Part shown: positions 1 to 15,001 of the stretch, in pieces
Numbering within the stretch: the first letter of the stretch is position 1
Layout of the letters: each line of letters starts with the position of its first letter
Source of the DNA: CADEEN01 sp963783785
GTDB taxonomy: Bacteria; Pseudomonadota; Gammaproteobacteria; Burkholderiales; Burkholderiaceae_C
Length of the DNA stretch: 64,000 bases
Assembly (NCBI GenBank): GCA_963783785.1
Contig: CAWAOQ010000016.1
Coordinates: forward strand, 53,116-117,115
Direction of reading: 5' to 3'
The notes under the pieces: generated by a model
What the model saw: the letters and a program-made list of their open reading frames with translations, nothing else
What the model was told of the DNA's origin: nothing
The model's database searches: none
Program-made: the position numbers and the translations under genes

Positions 1-85
1 CGCTGGCGCTTTGTGCGTGGGTTGCGCCGGAAGCGGCCAGCAGGCACGCCGCTGCAACGCAACGCAAGCGATCGGCTGGGGTCAT
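1..85 (-). CDS. N-terminus of an exported protein downstream of mlaD (cut by window edge)
   Basis: Only about 28 codons are present. The ATG overlaps the mlaD stop codon (ATGA), so the gene is translationally coupled to mlaD and belongs to the same operon. The visible start (MTPADRLRC, then a hydrophobic stretch ending ATHAQ) looks like a Sec signal peptide with an AxA-type cleavage site. In related betaproteobacteria mlaFED is followed by mlaA (vacJ) and mlaC, and either would fit. A clear lipobox before the cleavage site is not visible, which slightly favours a soluble periplasmic protein such as MlaC. The assignment rests on position only. Confidence 0.5.
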   Translation of the reverse strand, partial: MTPADRLRCVAAACLLAASGATHAQSAS

Positions 86-567
86 TTCTTGCTCGCACCG
101 CCAGCGTCACCGGCCTCTGCAGCCTTGTTGAAGATCATCTGTCCGATCAGGTTTTCCAGCACCACCGCCGACTGGGTCTGGCGAATCACGTCGCCGGCAA
201 CCAGTTCCTTCTCGTCGGCGCCGGGTTCGAGGCCGATGTACTGGTCGCCAAGCAGCCCGGAGGTCAGGATCTTCGCCGACGAGTCCTTCGGGAAGCGCAC
301 ATCGTCATCGATTTCCATCGTCACCACACCCTGAAAGGTCTTCGGATCCAGCGCAATGCGCTTGACGCGGCCGATCGTGACGCCGGCACTGCGCACCGGC
401 GCGCGCGGCTTCAGGCCACCGATGTTGTCGAACCTGGCGCGCACGGTGTAACCCTTCTGCTCGCCGAAGCTCGCAAGGTTGGCCGCCTTCAGCGACAGGA
501 ACAACGCGCCGGCGAGGCCGAGCAGCACGAACAGCCCGACCATCGTCTCGATACCTTTTTTGCTCAT
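82..567 (-). CDS. mlaD: MlaD, MCE-domain phospholipid-binding subunit of the Mla ABC system
   Basis: The 161-residue protein has one N-terminal transmembrane helix (about residues 9-28) followed by an MCE domain (about 38-115, containing RFDNIGGLKPRAPVR and GVTIGRV). MlaD forms a hexameric ring on the MlaFEB transporter at the inner membrane and passes phospholipids between the periplasmic carrier MlaC and the membrane, keeping the outer membrane asymmetric. The length is normal for the short MlaD class. It lies 21 bp after mlaE and overlaps the next gene by ATGA, so mlaF-mlaE-mlaD and the following gene form one operon. Confidence 0.93.
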   Translation of the reverse strand: MSKKGIETMVGLFVLLGLAGALFLSLKAANLASFGEQKGYTVRARFDNIGGLKPRAPVRSAGVTIGRVKRIALDPKTFQGVVTMEIDDDVRFPKDSSAKILTSGLLGDQYIGLEPGADEKELVAGDVIRQTQSAVVLENLIGQMIFNKAAEAGDAGGASKK

Positions 568-588
568 AGTGCGATCTTCCGGTTGAGG

Positions 589-1365
589 TCAGGGCGTCGA
601 GAACATCAGCGCCGTCAGCATGAAATCCAGCCCGAGCACCGACAGCGACGACACGACCACGGTGCGCGTGGTCGCATAGGCCACCCCTTCCGGAGTGGCC
701 TCGGTCTCGTGCCCCTGGTACAGCGCCACTGCAGTGCAGACGACGCCGAAGGCAAAACTCTTCACGATGCCATTGCCGACGTCGCGCCATACGTCGACCC
801 GCGCCTGCATCAGCGACCAGAAGTTGCCCGAATCCAGTCCGATCAGCAAGACGCCGACGACATAGGCACCGAGGATGCCGATGGCCGAGAACAGCACCGC
901 CAGCAGCGGCATCGAGATCACGCCGCCGATGAAGCGCGGCGCCAGCACGCGACTGCGCGGGTCGACGGCCATCATCTCCATCGCGGCCAGTTGCTCGCCG
1001 GCCTTCATCAGGCCGATCTCGGCCGTCAGCGAGGTGCCCGCGCGGCCGGCGAACAGCAGCGCGGTGACCACCGGCCCGAGTTCGCGCACCAGCGACAGGT
1101 TCACGATCAGCCCCAGCGACTCGGTGGCGCCGTAGGTGACCAGCGCGTAGTACATCTGCAGCGCGAGCACGAATCCAACCGCCAGGCCGGACGACAGGAT
1201 GATCACCAGCGACAGGTTGCCGATGGCATGGATCTGGCGCACGACCAGGCTGAAGCGGCGAAGCGCTGCCGGCATGTGCACCAGCAGATCGACGAAGAAC
1301 AGCGCGGCCCGCCCGAACGATTGCAGCACGCGCAGCGTGCGCGCGCCGAGCGCAGCGAGCAGCAT
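589..1365 (-). CDS. mlaE: MlaE, permease subunit of the Mla phospholipid ABC system
   Basis: This 258-residue integral membrane protein has about five hydrophobic segments and the conserved MlaE-family core (ELGPVVTALLFAGRAGTSL, followed by IGLMKAGEQLAAMEMM). It is the transmembrane partner of the MlaF ATPase for phospholipid transport between the inner membrane and MlaD. The ATG lies six bases after the mlaF stop codon, which indicates tight coupling. The reading frame is intact and the length is typical for the family (about 255-260 residues). Confidence 0.94.
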   Translation of the reverse strand: MLLAALGARTLRVLQSFGRAALFFVDLLVHMPAALRRFSLVVRQIHAIGNLSLVIILSSGLAVGFVLALQMYYALVTYGATESLGLIVNLSLVRELGPVVTALLFAGRAGTSLTAEIGLMKAGEQLAAMEMMAVDPRSRVLAPRFIGGVISMPLLAVLFSAIGILGAYVVGVLLIGLDSGNFWSLMQARVDVWRDVGNGIVKSFAFGVVCTAVALYQGHETEATPEGVAYATTRTVVVSSLSVLGLDFMLTALMFSTP

Positions 1366-1371
1366 CGCTCG

Positions 1372-2184
1372 TCACGCTGCGGCTCCGATGCCGAAGTCCT
1401 CGGCCAGCGGACGTGCCGGGTAATGGAACTTGACCGGGCCATCGGGCTCGCCGCGCACGAATTGCCGCGTCTCGGGATCGAGCGAACCCATCAGGTCGGC
1501 CGGCGTGCCTTGCGCCACGATGCGCCCGCCGTTGGCCAGCAGGATCACATGGTCGCTGATCGCCATGCACTCGGGCACATCGTGGGAGACGACCAGCGAA
1601 GTGGCGCCGGTCGCATCGTTGAGCTTGCGGATCAGATTGGCCGCCACCCCCATCGAGATCAGGTCCAGGCCGGCGAACGGCTCGTCGTACATGATCAGTT
1701 CGGGGTCGAGCGCAATCGCGCGCGCCAGCGCGATGCGCCGCGACATGCCGCCCGAGACTTCCGAAATGCGCAGCTCGGCCGCGCCACGCAGGCCGACCGC
1801 GTGCAACTTCATCAGCACGATGTCGTGGATCATCGATTCCGACAGGTCCGAATGCTCGCGCAGCGGAAAGGCCACGTTGTCGAACACCGACAAGTCGGTG
1901 AACAGCGCGCCAAACTGGAACAACATGCCCATGCGGCGGCGCTGGCGCAGCAGCTTGTCGCGGTCGCGAGCGTCGATGAGTTCGCCGTCGAACACCACGC
2001 GGCCGCTGTTGGCCGCGGCCATGCCACCGATCAGGCGCAGCAGCGTGGTCTTGCCGCAGCCCGAACCGCCGAGAATGGACGTGATCTTGCCGCGCGTGAA
2101 GTTCAGACTGATGTCGTCGAGGATCGTCCGGCTCGGGTCATAGCCGAACGTGACGCGGTCGATTTCGATCAGGGTGTCGGACAT
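1372..2184 (-). CDS. mlaF: MlaF, ATPase subunit of the Mla phospholipid ABC system
   Basis: This is an ABC ATPase of 270 residues, taking the ATG at 2184 (MSDTLIEIDRV). A second ATG five codons upstream is possible but less like the family. Walker A GGSGCGKTT is at about residues 39-47, the signature SGGMSRR at about 144-150, and Walker B LIMYDEPFAG at about 163-172. The methionine-rich variant signature is typical of MlaF. It energises phospholipid movement through MlaE/MlaD. It is the first gene of the mla block, separated from gltD by about 150 bp in which no clear promoter or terminator was seen. Confidence 0.93.
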   Translation of the reverse strand: MSDTLIEIDRVTFGYDPSRTILDDISLNFTRGKITSILGGSGCGKTTLLRLIGGMAAANSGRVVFDGELIDARDRDKLLRQRRRMGMLFQFGALFTDLSVFDNVAFPLREHSDLSESMIHDIVLMKLHAVGLRGAAELRISEVSGGMSRRIALARAIALDPELIMYDEPFAGLDLISMGVAANLIRKLNDATGATSLVVSHDVPECMAISDHVILLANGGRIVAQGTPADLMGSLDPETRQFVRGEPDGPVKFHYPARPLAEDFGIGAAA

Positions 2185-2332
2185 CGGGCGGGAAAACACG
2201 CAGCATGGTCAGCGCGCCGGAGAGGATGCAAGGGGGCCCGCAAGCCCCAGGGCCCGCAGGGCGGCGCGATTCTCGCACGCCAGACAGCAAACCAAGGGAT
2301 TGCCCGAATGCCGCCGGGTGCCCGTCCGTTGC

Positions 2333-3799
<1,467 letters not shown>

Positions 3800-3815
3800 G
3801 ATCTGTTCCTGAGGC

Positions 3816-8571
<4,756 letters not shown>

Positions 8572-8639
8572 GGCGCTCTCCAGAGACGTGTTCGCGGGAG
8601 CGCGAGATTACTGCGGCGCAGCAAACCGGACAAGCAGAA

Positions 8640-8700
8640 TTAACTGGGGTCAGACTCAATTAAGTGAAGGAGACCTCTGCACCTGACACTTAAATGGGGA
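8640..8700. repeat. RAYT/REP-like flanking sequence with a 7-bp inverted repeat
   Basis: Between gltB and the transposase gene lies a block that is AT-richer than its surroundings. It contains TTAACTGGGGTCAGAC (about 8639-8654) and TTAAATGGGGACA (8690-8702), related GGGG-centred motifs. TTAAGTG (8660-8666) and CACTTAA (8687-8693) form a perfect inverted repeat around a 20-nt loop. Such GGGGTCAGAC- and TGGGGACA-type sequences often flank REP-associated tyrosine transposases in proteobacteria. That association is recalled, not computed here. Confidence 0.55.
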
Positions 8701-8708
8701 CATAGATA

Positions 8709-9401
8709 TCAGTGACGCCCACCTTGGTGCGCAGGCCGGCCACGGGGCCTGGGCTGCAACCGCAGGCCCGTCTGCTCCTCGAGCCGCGCGGCAAAGCCTG
8801 GCGGTCCGAGGGCCTGGCCCGGCATCTTCTCGAAACGCCTGGACAGCTCGGTCGAAAGTCCTTCCTGCAGTCTGTGAGCGTGCGCCAACTCTCTTTCGAA
8901 AGGCGTATTTCCAAGGGCCCAATAGCCTGGATGTCCAGAGACCAGCGGGTCGCGTCGACGCCCAAGGTGGTGTGCGGCGCTCGACCAAGGCCATTCGCCT
9001 GGGGCCGCGGCCATGCCCCTCGCGACCGGCAGCGACTCGACATACACCGTCGCGTCGAGCCCCAACGTCTCACCATCGATCACGCCGGCAAGAAATCGCC
9101 CCGCCCACAGCGTGCCACTGCGGCCGTGACGGCGATTGAAGGCCGCGACGTAGCGGCGGCCGAGCGACTGCATCATTCGACTGAACGAGTCCGCCCGCGC
9201 CGGGGTGGCCAGCAGATGCACCTCGGCATCGAGCAAGGCATAGGCGTGGATCGCAACGCCATACTGCACCGCCGCGTCATGCAACAGGGCCAGATAGACC
9301 GAACGGTCCCGCTCGTCGACAAAGACGCTCTGACGATTGTGGCCACGCTGCAGCAGATGATGCAGTTCGCCGGCCACGGCCAGCCGCGGGGCACGCGCCA
9401 T
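8709..9401 (-). CDS. REP-associated tyrosine transposase (RAYT, IS200/Y1 family), HUH motif altered
   Basis: The 230-residue protein has the RAYT layout: HHLLQRGHNRQ near the N-terminus, YALLDAEVHLLATP at the HUH position, MMQSLGRRYVAAFN with the candidate catalytic tyrosine, then RSGTLWAGRF and a basic C-terminus. Family members normally read NHVHLL at the HUH site. Here the first metal-binding histidine is glutamate (EVH) and the preceding asparagine is alanine. The usual ELNPVRAG segment is also altered (VESLPVARG). The frame is open but the enzyme is probably impaired. It begins six bases after the dgt stop codon, so it is likely read through from the pil-aro-dgt operon. Confidence 0.8.
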   Translation of the reverse strand: MARAPRLAVAGELHHLLQRGHNRQSVFVDERDRSVYLALLHDAAVQYGVAIHAYALLDAEVHLLATPARADSFSRMMQSLGRRYVAAFNRRHGRSGTLWAGRFLAGVIDGETLGLDATVYVESLPVARGMAAAPGEWPWSSAAHHLGRRRDPLVSGHPGYWALGNTPFERELAHAHRLQEGLSTELSRRFEKMPGQALGPPGFAARLEEQTGLRLQPRPRGRPAHQGGRH

Positions 9402-9407
9402 GCCGCG

Positions 9408-10553
9408 TCACCCCTCGACGAAAGCCGGCCGCCCGGTCAGGCGTTGGTACTCGCGCGACGCAAAGCGATCGGTCATGCCGGCGATGTAGTCGGCCACGAC
9501 GCGGAAGCCTCGCCGGGCATGGGCGACGGCCTGCTCCTCGGGCATCTCGCCGGGCGTGGACGTGTACGCAGCAAACAACGCCTGCACCACCTCACGGGCA
9601 CGTTCAGTGGTCCGCGTCACCTGGGGGTGCCGATACAGGGCGGCGAACAACAGGCGCTTGAGCTGGGTGCTCTGCTCGCGCATCGGGTCGCTGAAGCGCA
9701 CCAGCGGCGGCAGCCCGCGCACCGCGTCCGCGCTGTCGGGCGCATGGCGATCGAGTTGCGCCTGGGTGGCTGAGATCACGTCGTGCACTTGCGCCGACAG
9801 CATGCGGCGCAGCGTCTCCGCCAGCAACCGGCGGGGCAGCGTGGCCAATCGGGGGTACTGGGCCAGTGCGGCATCGCGGTGTTCGGCGAACAGCGGCACT
9901 GCGTCGAGCTGGCCAAACTCGAGCAGGCCCGACCGCACGCCATCGTCGATGTCGTGGGCGTTGTAGGCGATCTCGTCGGCCAGGTTGGTCAGCTGCGCTT
10001 CGAGACTCGGCTGCTGGTGCAGCGCGAACCGCCGCGCCACCCCGCCGGGCTCGGCGGCTTGCAGCGACGCGGCCACCCGCGCCGGACAACGCTTCAGGAT
10101 ACCCTCGCGCGTCTCGAGACACAGGTTCAGGCCGTCGAAGGTCGGGTAGCGCTGCTCGAGCCGGTCGACCACGCGCAGGCTCTGCAGGTTGTGTTCGAAG
10201 CCGCCGTGATCGCGCATGCACTCGTGCAACGCGTCCTGGCCGGCATGTCCGAACGGCGTGTGGCCAAGATCATGAGCCAGCGCCACGGCCTCGACCAGGT
10301 CTTCGTTGAGTGCCAGCGCGCGCGCGATCGAACGGCCGAGCTGGGCCACCTCCAGCGAGTGCGTCAGCCGGGTGCGGAACAGGTCGCCCTCATGGTTGAC
10401 GAAGACCTGCGTCTTGTAGACCAGGCGCCGGAACGCCGTGCTGTGCACGATGCGATCACGGTCGCGCTGGTACTCGGTGCGCGGCGGCGACGCCGGCTCG
10501 ACAAGGCGGCGACCTTGCGTGAGTGCTGGATCGCAGGCGTAGCGGGCGAGCAT
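9408..10553 (-). CDS. dgt: Deoxyguanosinetriphosphate triphosphohydrolase-like protein
   Basis: This HD-domain protein of 381 residues hydrolyses dNTPs to the deoxynucleoside and triphosphate, trimming the dNTP pool. The metal-binding signature is present: RLTHSLEV near residue 63 and AHDLGHTPFGHAGQ near residue 93, with a later aspartate in NLADEIAYNAHDIDDG. Length and N-terminal motif (RTEYQRDRDRIVHSTAFRRL) match the short dgt type 2 group common in proteobacteria. It starts 12 bp after aroB and is followed at 6 bp by the transposase. The dgt-aroB-aroK linkage is common in Burkholderiales. Confidence 0.92.
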   Translation of the reverse strand: MLARYACDPALTQGRRLVEPASPPRTEYQRDRDRIVHSTAFRRLVYKTQVFVNHEGDLFRTRLTHSLEVAQLGRSIARALALNEDLVEAVALAHDLGHTPFGHAGQDALHECMRDHGGFEHNLQSLRVVDRLEQRYPTFDGLNLCLETREGILKRCPARVAASLQAAEPGGVARRFALHQQPSLEAQLTNLADEIAYNAHDIDDGVRSGLLEFGQLDAVPLFAEHRDAALAQYPRLATLPRRLLAETLRRMLSAQVHDVISATQAQLDRHAPDSADAVRGLPPLVRFSDPMREQSTQLKRLLFAALYRHPQVTRTTERAREVVQALFAAYTSTPGEMPEEQAVAHARRGFRVVADYIAGMTDRFASREYQRLTGRPAFVEG

Positions 10554-10565
10554 CTCGCGCGCCGA

Positions 10566-11673
10566 TCAGCGGCCACCGTGGGCAGCGAGGGTCTCGCGCA
10601 CCAGCGCGTCCGGCACCGGCCGCAGCGCCGCGCGGCCGAGCGCCTCGATGACGATGAAACGGATCTCGCCACCCTCGCTCTTCTTGTCGACGCGCATCAG
10701 CTCGAGATACCGATCCGCACCAAGGTCGGGCGCGCGCACCGGCAGGCGGGCGCGCTCGCAAAGTCGGCGCATGCGCTCGGCAAAGGCCGCCGGCATCAGG
10801 CCCAGGCGCACCGACAACTCGCTCGCCAGCACCATGCCGCAACCCACCGCCTCGCCATGCAGCCATTGGCCGTAGCCCATGCCGGTCTCGATGGCGTGCC
10901 CGAAGGTGTGGCCGAAGTTCAGGATCGCGCGCAGCCCCGTCTCGCGCTCGTCGCTGGCCACCACGGTGGCCTTGATCTCGCAGCACCGCTGCACCGCGTG
11001 GGCCAGTGCGGCGGGCTCGCGAGCGAGCAGCTCATCGAGATGGGCTTCGATCCAGTCGAGGAAGGCCGCGTCGGCGATCGGGCCGTACTTGATGACCTCG
11101 GCCAGGCCGGCCGACAACTCGCGGTCCGGCAGGGTGCGCAGCGTATCGAGATCACAGATCACCCGCTGCGGCTGGTAGAAGGCGCCGACCATGTTCTTGC
11201 CCAGCGGATGGTTGATCGCGGTCTTGCCGCCGACCGACGAATCGACCTGCGCCAGCAGCGTGGTCGGCACCTGCACGAACGGCACGCCGCGCATGTAGCA
11301 GGCGGCGGCAAAGCCGGCCATGTCGCCGATCACGCCGCCGCCGAGCGCGAACAGCACGGTCCTGCGATCGCAGCCCTCGCCGAGCAACCGCTCGAAGATC
11401 AGGTTCAACGAGGTCCAGTCCTTGTGGGCCTCGCCGTCGGGCAGTTCGAGCGTGAGCACCCGCCGGTACCACGGTGCGAGCGCCTGCTGCAACGCCGCTC
11501 GCATAGAGCGGCGCCACCGTCGGGTTGGAAACGATCAATGCCGTGTGTGCGGCGGGCAGGCCTGACCAGACCGCCGCGTCACGCAACAGGCCGGCGCCGA
11601 TCACGATGTCGTAGCTGCGCTCTCCGAGCGCGATCGATACGGTGCGTGACGGCAGTACTGCGGAACTCGGCAT
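10566..11673 (-). CDS. aroB: 3-dehydroquinate synthase, with one internal phase break
   Basis: AroB cyclises DAHP to 3-dehydroquinate, the second step of the shikimate pathway, using NAD and a divalent metal. The main part carries LPDGEAHKDW, the nucleotide-binding ALGGGVIGDMAGFAA, the QVPTTLLAQVDSSVGGKT core and the metal-site region NFGHTFGHAIE. The N-terminal 55-60 residues (SYDIVIGAGLL to PTVAPLYA) are in another phase. The break is at about 11495-11510 and the junction looks three or four residues short against the family. A small deletion of 8 or 11 bases is therefore as likely as one added base. Corrected length is about 370 residues. It follows aroK by 9 bp. Confidence 0.92.
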
Positions 11674-11682
11674 GCGCCGAGT

Positions 11683-12258
11683 TTACGGGCGGGCGCCGCC
11701 CAGCGTGTTCGCGGTCGGCACGACCCCGGCCAGCTCGAGTTGCATCAGCACCATGTTGACCAGCGAGTGCACCGACGGACGACCGGTCTCGATGACGAAG
11801 TGCGCCGCACTGCGATAGAGCGGATCGCGGTCCTGGAACAAGGTGCGCAGGCGACGCACCGGATCGGTGGAACCCTGCAGCAGCGGCCGGTGCGTGTCGT
11901 GCCGCAACCGCCGCCCAAGGTCTTCTGGCGAGGACCGCAGGTAGATCACCGTCGTGCGCGAGTGCAGGGCCTGGCGGTTCGCTTCGCGCAACACGGCGCC
12001 GCCGCCGGTGGCGATCACATGCCCGGCCAATTGCGTGATCTCGTCGATCACGGCCTGCTCGACATCGCGAAATGCCGCTTCGCCCTGTGTCTCGAAGTAG
12101 TCACGGATCGAGCAGCCGATTCGCTGCTCGATCACATGGTCGGTGTCGACGAAGGGCAGCCCGAGGTGCTTGGCGACGTGGCGCCCGACAGTGGACTTGC
12201 CACTGCCGGGCATGCCGACGAAGGAGATCGACGCCTGCTCGACGGCGCGCTCTGGCAC
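11683..12258 (-). CDS. aroK: Shikimate kinase
   Basis: This 191-residue P-loop kinase phosphorylates shikimate at the 3-position. Walker A GMPGSGKST lies at about residues 15-23, the shikimate-binding DTDHVIEQR near 38, the GGGAV loop near 85, and the lid arginine region HDTHRPLL near 120. The start is a GTG (PERAVEQAS). The gene sits between pilQ (23 bp upstream) and aroB, the classic pilQ-aroK-aroB arrangement of beta- and gammaproteobacteria. The frame is intact. Confidence 0.94.
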   Translation of the reverse strand: MPERAVEQASISFVGMPGSGKSTVGRHVAKHLGLPFVDTDHVIEQRIGCSIRDYFETQGEAAFRDVEQAVIDEITQLAGHVIATGGGAVLREANRQALHSRTTVIYLRSSPEDLGRRLRHDTHRPLLQGSTDPVRRLRTLFQDRDPLYRSAAHFVIETGRPSVHSLVNMVLMQLELAGVVPTANTLGGARP

Positions 12259-12281
12259 CGCAGACTCTACCGGCTCAACGG

Positions 12282-14441
12282 TCAGCGTATGACGCTGCGC
12301 TCGGTGACAACCCGCGGCGTGAGGAAAACGAGCAACTCGGTGCGCGACGTATCCCGCGTCGTCGACTTGAACATCCAGCCCATGTACGGCAGGTCACCCA
12401 GGAAAGGCACCTTGGTCACCGTCGTCGAATCGTTCTGCTCGAAGATGCCGCCGATCACCACGGTGCCGCCGTTCTCCACGAGCACCTCGGTCCTGACCTC
12501 CTTGACGTTGATTTCACGACCCAGTGCCGTCAGCGTGCCCAGGCTGTCCTTGTTGATCTTCACAACCAGGATGACGTTGCCCTCGGGCGTGATTTGCGGC
12601 GTCACATCGAGCTTCAGCGTCGCCTCGACGAATTCCACCGCGGTGGCGCCTGAACTCGTCGCCTGCTGGAACGGGATCTTGGTGCCCTGACTGATGAAGG
12701 CGTTCTTCTGATCCGCCGTGACGATCCGCGGGCTCGACACGATCTTGCCCTTGCCATCGGCCTCCAGGGCGGTGATCTCGAGGTTGAGGTATCGGGTCGC
12801 GGCGCTGTTGAACAACGACACCGCAAACGATGCCGGGTCATAGCCGCCCTGACCGACCGCCGGCAAGTTGACGAACTGGGTGTCGTTGATACCGCCCGTC
12901 GGCGAGCCTCGTCCGGGCCCGGCGCTGCCGCCAACGACGGCGTTGTGATAGCCTTCCACCTGGCCACCCTTCACGTTCTGCACGCTGCCGCCCAACTTGA
13001 CGCCGAGGGAGCGACCGAACGAATCGTTCGCCTCGACGATGCGGGCCTCGATCAGCACCTGGCGCACCGGGATGTCGATCTTGGCGATGACGCCGGCGAT
13101 TTCTTCCAGCTTGGACGGGATGTCGGTCACGAACACCTGGTTGGTGCGAATGTCGAAGTTGACGCTGCCGCGCGGCGAAAGCATCCGCCCGGAGTTCGCA
13201 CCTCCACCGCCTCCAGCATTGTTCGCCAGCGACTGGTTGGCCGAGATCTGCGTCATGACTTCCTCGGCCTTGGCGTAGTTGAGCTGGAAGCTCTGCGTGC
13301 GCAAAGGCTCCAGTTCGGTCTTCTTCTTGCCGGCCTCGAGTTCGGCCTGCTCCTTGATCGCCAGTTCGTCCCTCGGCGCGATCCAGATCACGTTGCCGCT
13401 CTTGCGCAGACCCAATCCCTTGGCCTGCAGGATGATGTCCAGCGCCTGGTCCCACGGCACATCCTTCAGACGCAGCGTCAGGTTGCCGGTGACCGTGTCA
13501 CTGGTGACGACGTTGAAGTTGGTGAAGTCGGCGATCACCTGCAGCAGCGAACGGACCTCGATGTTCTGGAAGTTCAGGCTCAGCTTCTCGCCCTGGTAGC
13601 CGGGGCCCTGCGTCAGCTTGTTCGGATCCAGGCGCACCGGACGCACTTCGAGCACGAACTGGTTGTCGCTCTGGTAGGCACTGTGTTCCCAGTTGCCACG
13701 CGGCTCGACCACCATGCGCACACGGTCGCCGATTTGCGACGTCGTCACGGTTTGCACCGGGGTCCCGAAGTCGGTCACGTCGAGTCGGCGGCGCAGGCTG
13801 TCGGGGACGGCAGAGCGCAGGAATTCGACCACCAGGCCAGTGCCCTGCTGGCGGATGTCGACACCGACCTGACTCGTGGGCAGACTGACGATGATGCGGC
13901 CGGAGCCGTCGCCGCCGCGGCGGAAATCGATCTCGCGCAACGGCTGCGTTTCGCGGTTCTGGCTCGGCGCGAAGTTGCCGGTCGGCGCAGCGGCTGTCGC
14001 GGTCGCCGTCGCTGGCGTGGTCTGAGCCATTGAGCCGCTGTCGACGATGATCAGCAGCGTCTTGCCGTCGAGCTGCGCACGGTAGGTGGCGGACTGCTTC
14101 AGGTTGAGCACCAGGCGCGTGCGCTCGCCGGCTTGGGCGACGTTGACCGAGCGCAGATTGCCTTGGTTGAGTTCAACCGAAGGCCGCCCCAACGCGCTGC
14201 CCACGCCGGGCAGATCGATGGCTATGCGCGGTGGTGCCTGCACCACGAAACCTGCCGGCACCGCGCTGAGCGCTTCGCTCAACTCGACGCGAACCACGTC
14301 GGCGCCTGCCTGCTGGCTGCTGGTGATCGACTGGATCACCCCTTGCGCCAAGGCCGCGGCCGGTGCGCCGATTGCCAGCACCAGTGCTGTGCCCCATGCC
14401 CGCCACTTCATCATGATGCGCTTCTCCTTCGGATTCTTCAT
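12282..14441 (-). CDS. pilQ: PilQ, type IV pilus outer-membrane secretin
   Basis: PilQ forms the outer-membrane pore through which the pilus fibre passes. After a signal peptide (ending AAALAQ) come AMIN domains for peptidoglycan contact, an N0 and N1 domain (LRLKDVPWDQALDIIL), and the C-terminal secretin domain ending in VPFLGDLPYMGWMF. Length, about 710-720 residues, is typical. Two starts are plausible. The ATG at 14441 overlaps the pilP stop codon. The ATG at 14414 has a better ribosome-binding site (AAGGAG nine bases upstream) and places the signal peptide at the very N-terminus, so I prefer 14414 as the main start. A glycine-rich linker lies between N1 and the secretin part. Confidence 0.95.
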   Translation of the reverse strand: MKNPKEKRIMMKWRAWGTALVLAIGAPAAALAQGVIQSITSSQQAGADVVRVELSEALSAVPAGFVVQAPPRIAIDLPGVGSALGRPSVELNQGNLRSVNVAQAGERTRLVLNLKQSATYRAQLDGKTLLIIVDSGSMAQTTPATATATAAAPTGNFAPSQNRETQPLREIDFRRGGDGSGRIIVSLPTSQVGVDIRQQGTGLVVEFLRSAVPDSLRRRLDVTDFGTPVQTVTTSQIGDRVRMVVEPRGNWEHSAYQSDNQFVLEVRPVRLDPNKLTQGPGYQGEKLSLNFQNIEVRSLLQVIADFTNFNVVTSDTVTGNLTLRLKDVPWDQALDIILQAKGLGLRKSGNVIWIAPRDELAIKEQAELEAGKKKTELEPLRTQSFQLNYAKAEEVMTQISANQSLANNAGGGGGANSGRMLSPRGSVNFDIRTNQVFVTDIPSKLEEIAGVIAKIDIPVRQVLIEARIVEANDSFGRSLGVKLGGSVQNVKGGQVEGYHNAVVGGSAGPGRGSPTGGINDTQFVNLPAVGQGGYDPASFAVSLFNSAATRYLNLEITALEADGKGKIVSSPRIVTADQKNAFISQGTKIPFQQATSSGATAVEFVEATLKLDVTPQITPEGNVILVVKINKDSLGTLTALGREINVKEVRTEVLVENGGTVVIGGIFEQNDSTTVTKVPFLGDLPYMGWMFKSTTRDTSRTELLVFLTPRVVTERSVIR

Positions 14442-15001
14442 CGCGCCCCCCGCTCCAGCAATTGCAGCGTGCTGTTGCGCTCGATCCACTCTCCGGCGGC
14501 GTCCTGCACCACCTCGCGCAACACGAGATCTGCCTCGCTGATGCGCAAGATGCGGCCGTAGTTCTGGCCCATGTAGTCGCCGACCTTGACCTGGTAGAGC
14601 AGCCCGTCGACGCGCAACAGCGCGAAGGGGCGGCCCTGCTTGTTGACACTGCCGACCATCGCCATGCTGTCCAACGGATAGGCCTCCAGCGGTTCCTTGC
14701 GCCGTTTCAGTTCAGCGGCCAACAGCGAACTCGGTGCCCGCTCGTCGCGCTTGAGCGCCACCGCCAGCTTCTGCGTGCTGAACGGCTCCACGGCGTCTGC
14801 AGCGGCGTATGGCTGCGGATCGAATTTCTTCGGTGGCTGCAGTGGTGGCACATTCGGCTTGACCTCGCGGCGCTGCTGCTCCATCCACTGCTGCAATTCG
14901 TCGAGATCCGCGCCGCAGCCGGCCAGTGCGGCCGTTGCGATCAATGCCGAGATCGTGAGACGCGCCACGCGCGCGGGTCGGCGATGGGTCATGGCTTTCA
15001 T
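14438..15001 (-). CDS. pilP: PilP, type IV pilus alignment lipoprotein
   Basis: The 187-residue protein begins with a lipoprotein signal whose lipobox is ALAGC (about residues 25-29). A proline-rich linker (VPPLQPPKKFDPQPY) and a small beta domain containing VGDYMGQNYGRI follow. PilP connects the inner-membrane PilM/N/O assembly to the PilQ secretin. Its ATG overlaps the pilO stop codon and its own stop codon overlaps the upstream ATG of pilQ, so the operon is tightly coupled. A second ATG three codons in (MTHRR) is an alternative start. Confidence 0.93.
   Translation of the reverse strand: MKAMTHRRPARVARLTISALIATAALAGCGADLDELQQWMEQQRREVKPNVPPLQPPKKFDPQPYAAADAVEPFSTQKLAVALKRDERAPSSLLAAELKRRKEPLEAYPLDSMAMVGSVNKQGRPFALLRVDGLLYQVKVGDYMGQNYGRILRISEADLVLREVVQDAAGEWIERNSTLQLLERGAR

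Noticed and set aside
2225..2260. GC-rich hairpin between mlaF and gltD as a terminator of gltBD
   Set aside because: Base pairing around GGGGGCCCGCAAGCCCC is poor and no T run follows on the minus strand.
8656..8994. Small minus-strand frame overlapping the end of the RAYT gene
   Set aside because: It is out of phase with the RAYT and shows no independent motif or ribosome-binding site.
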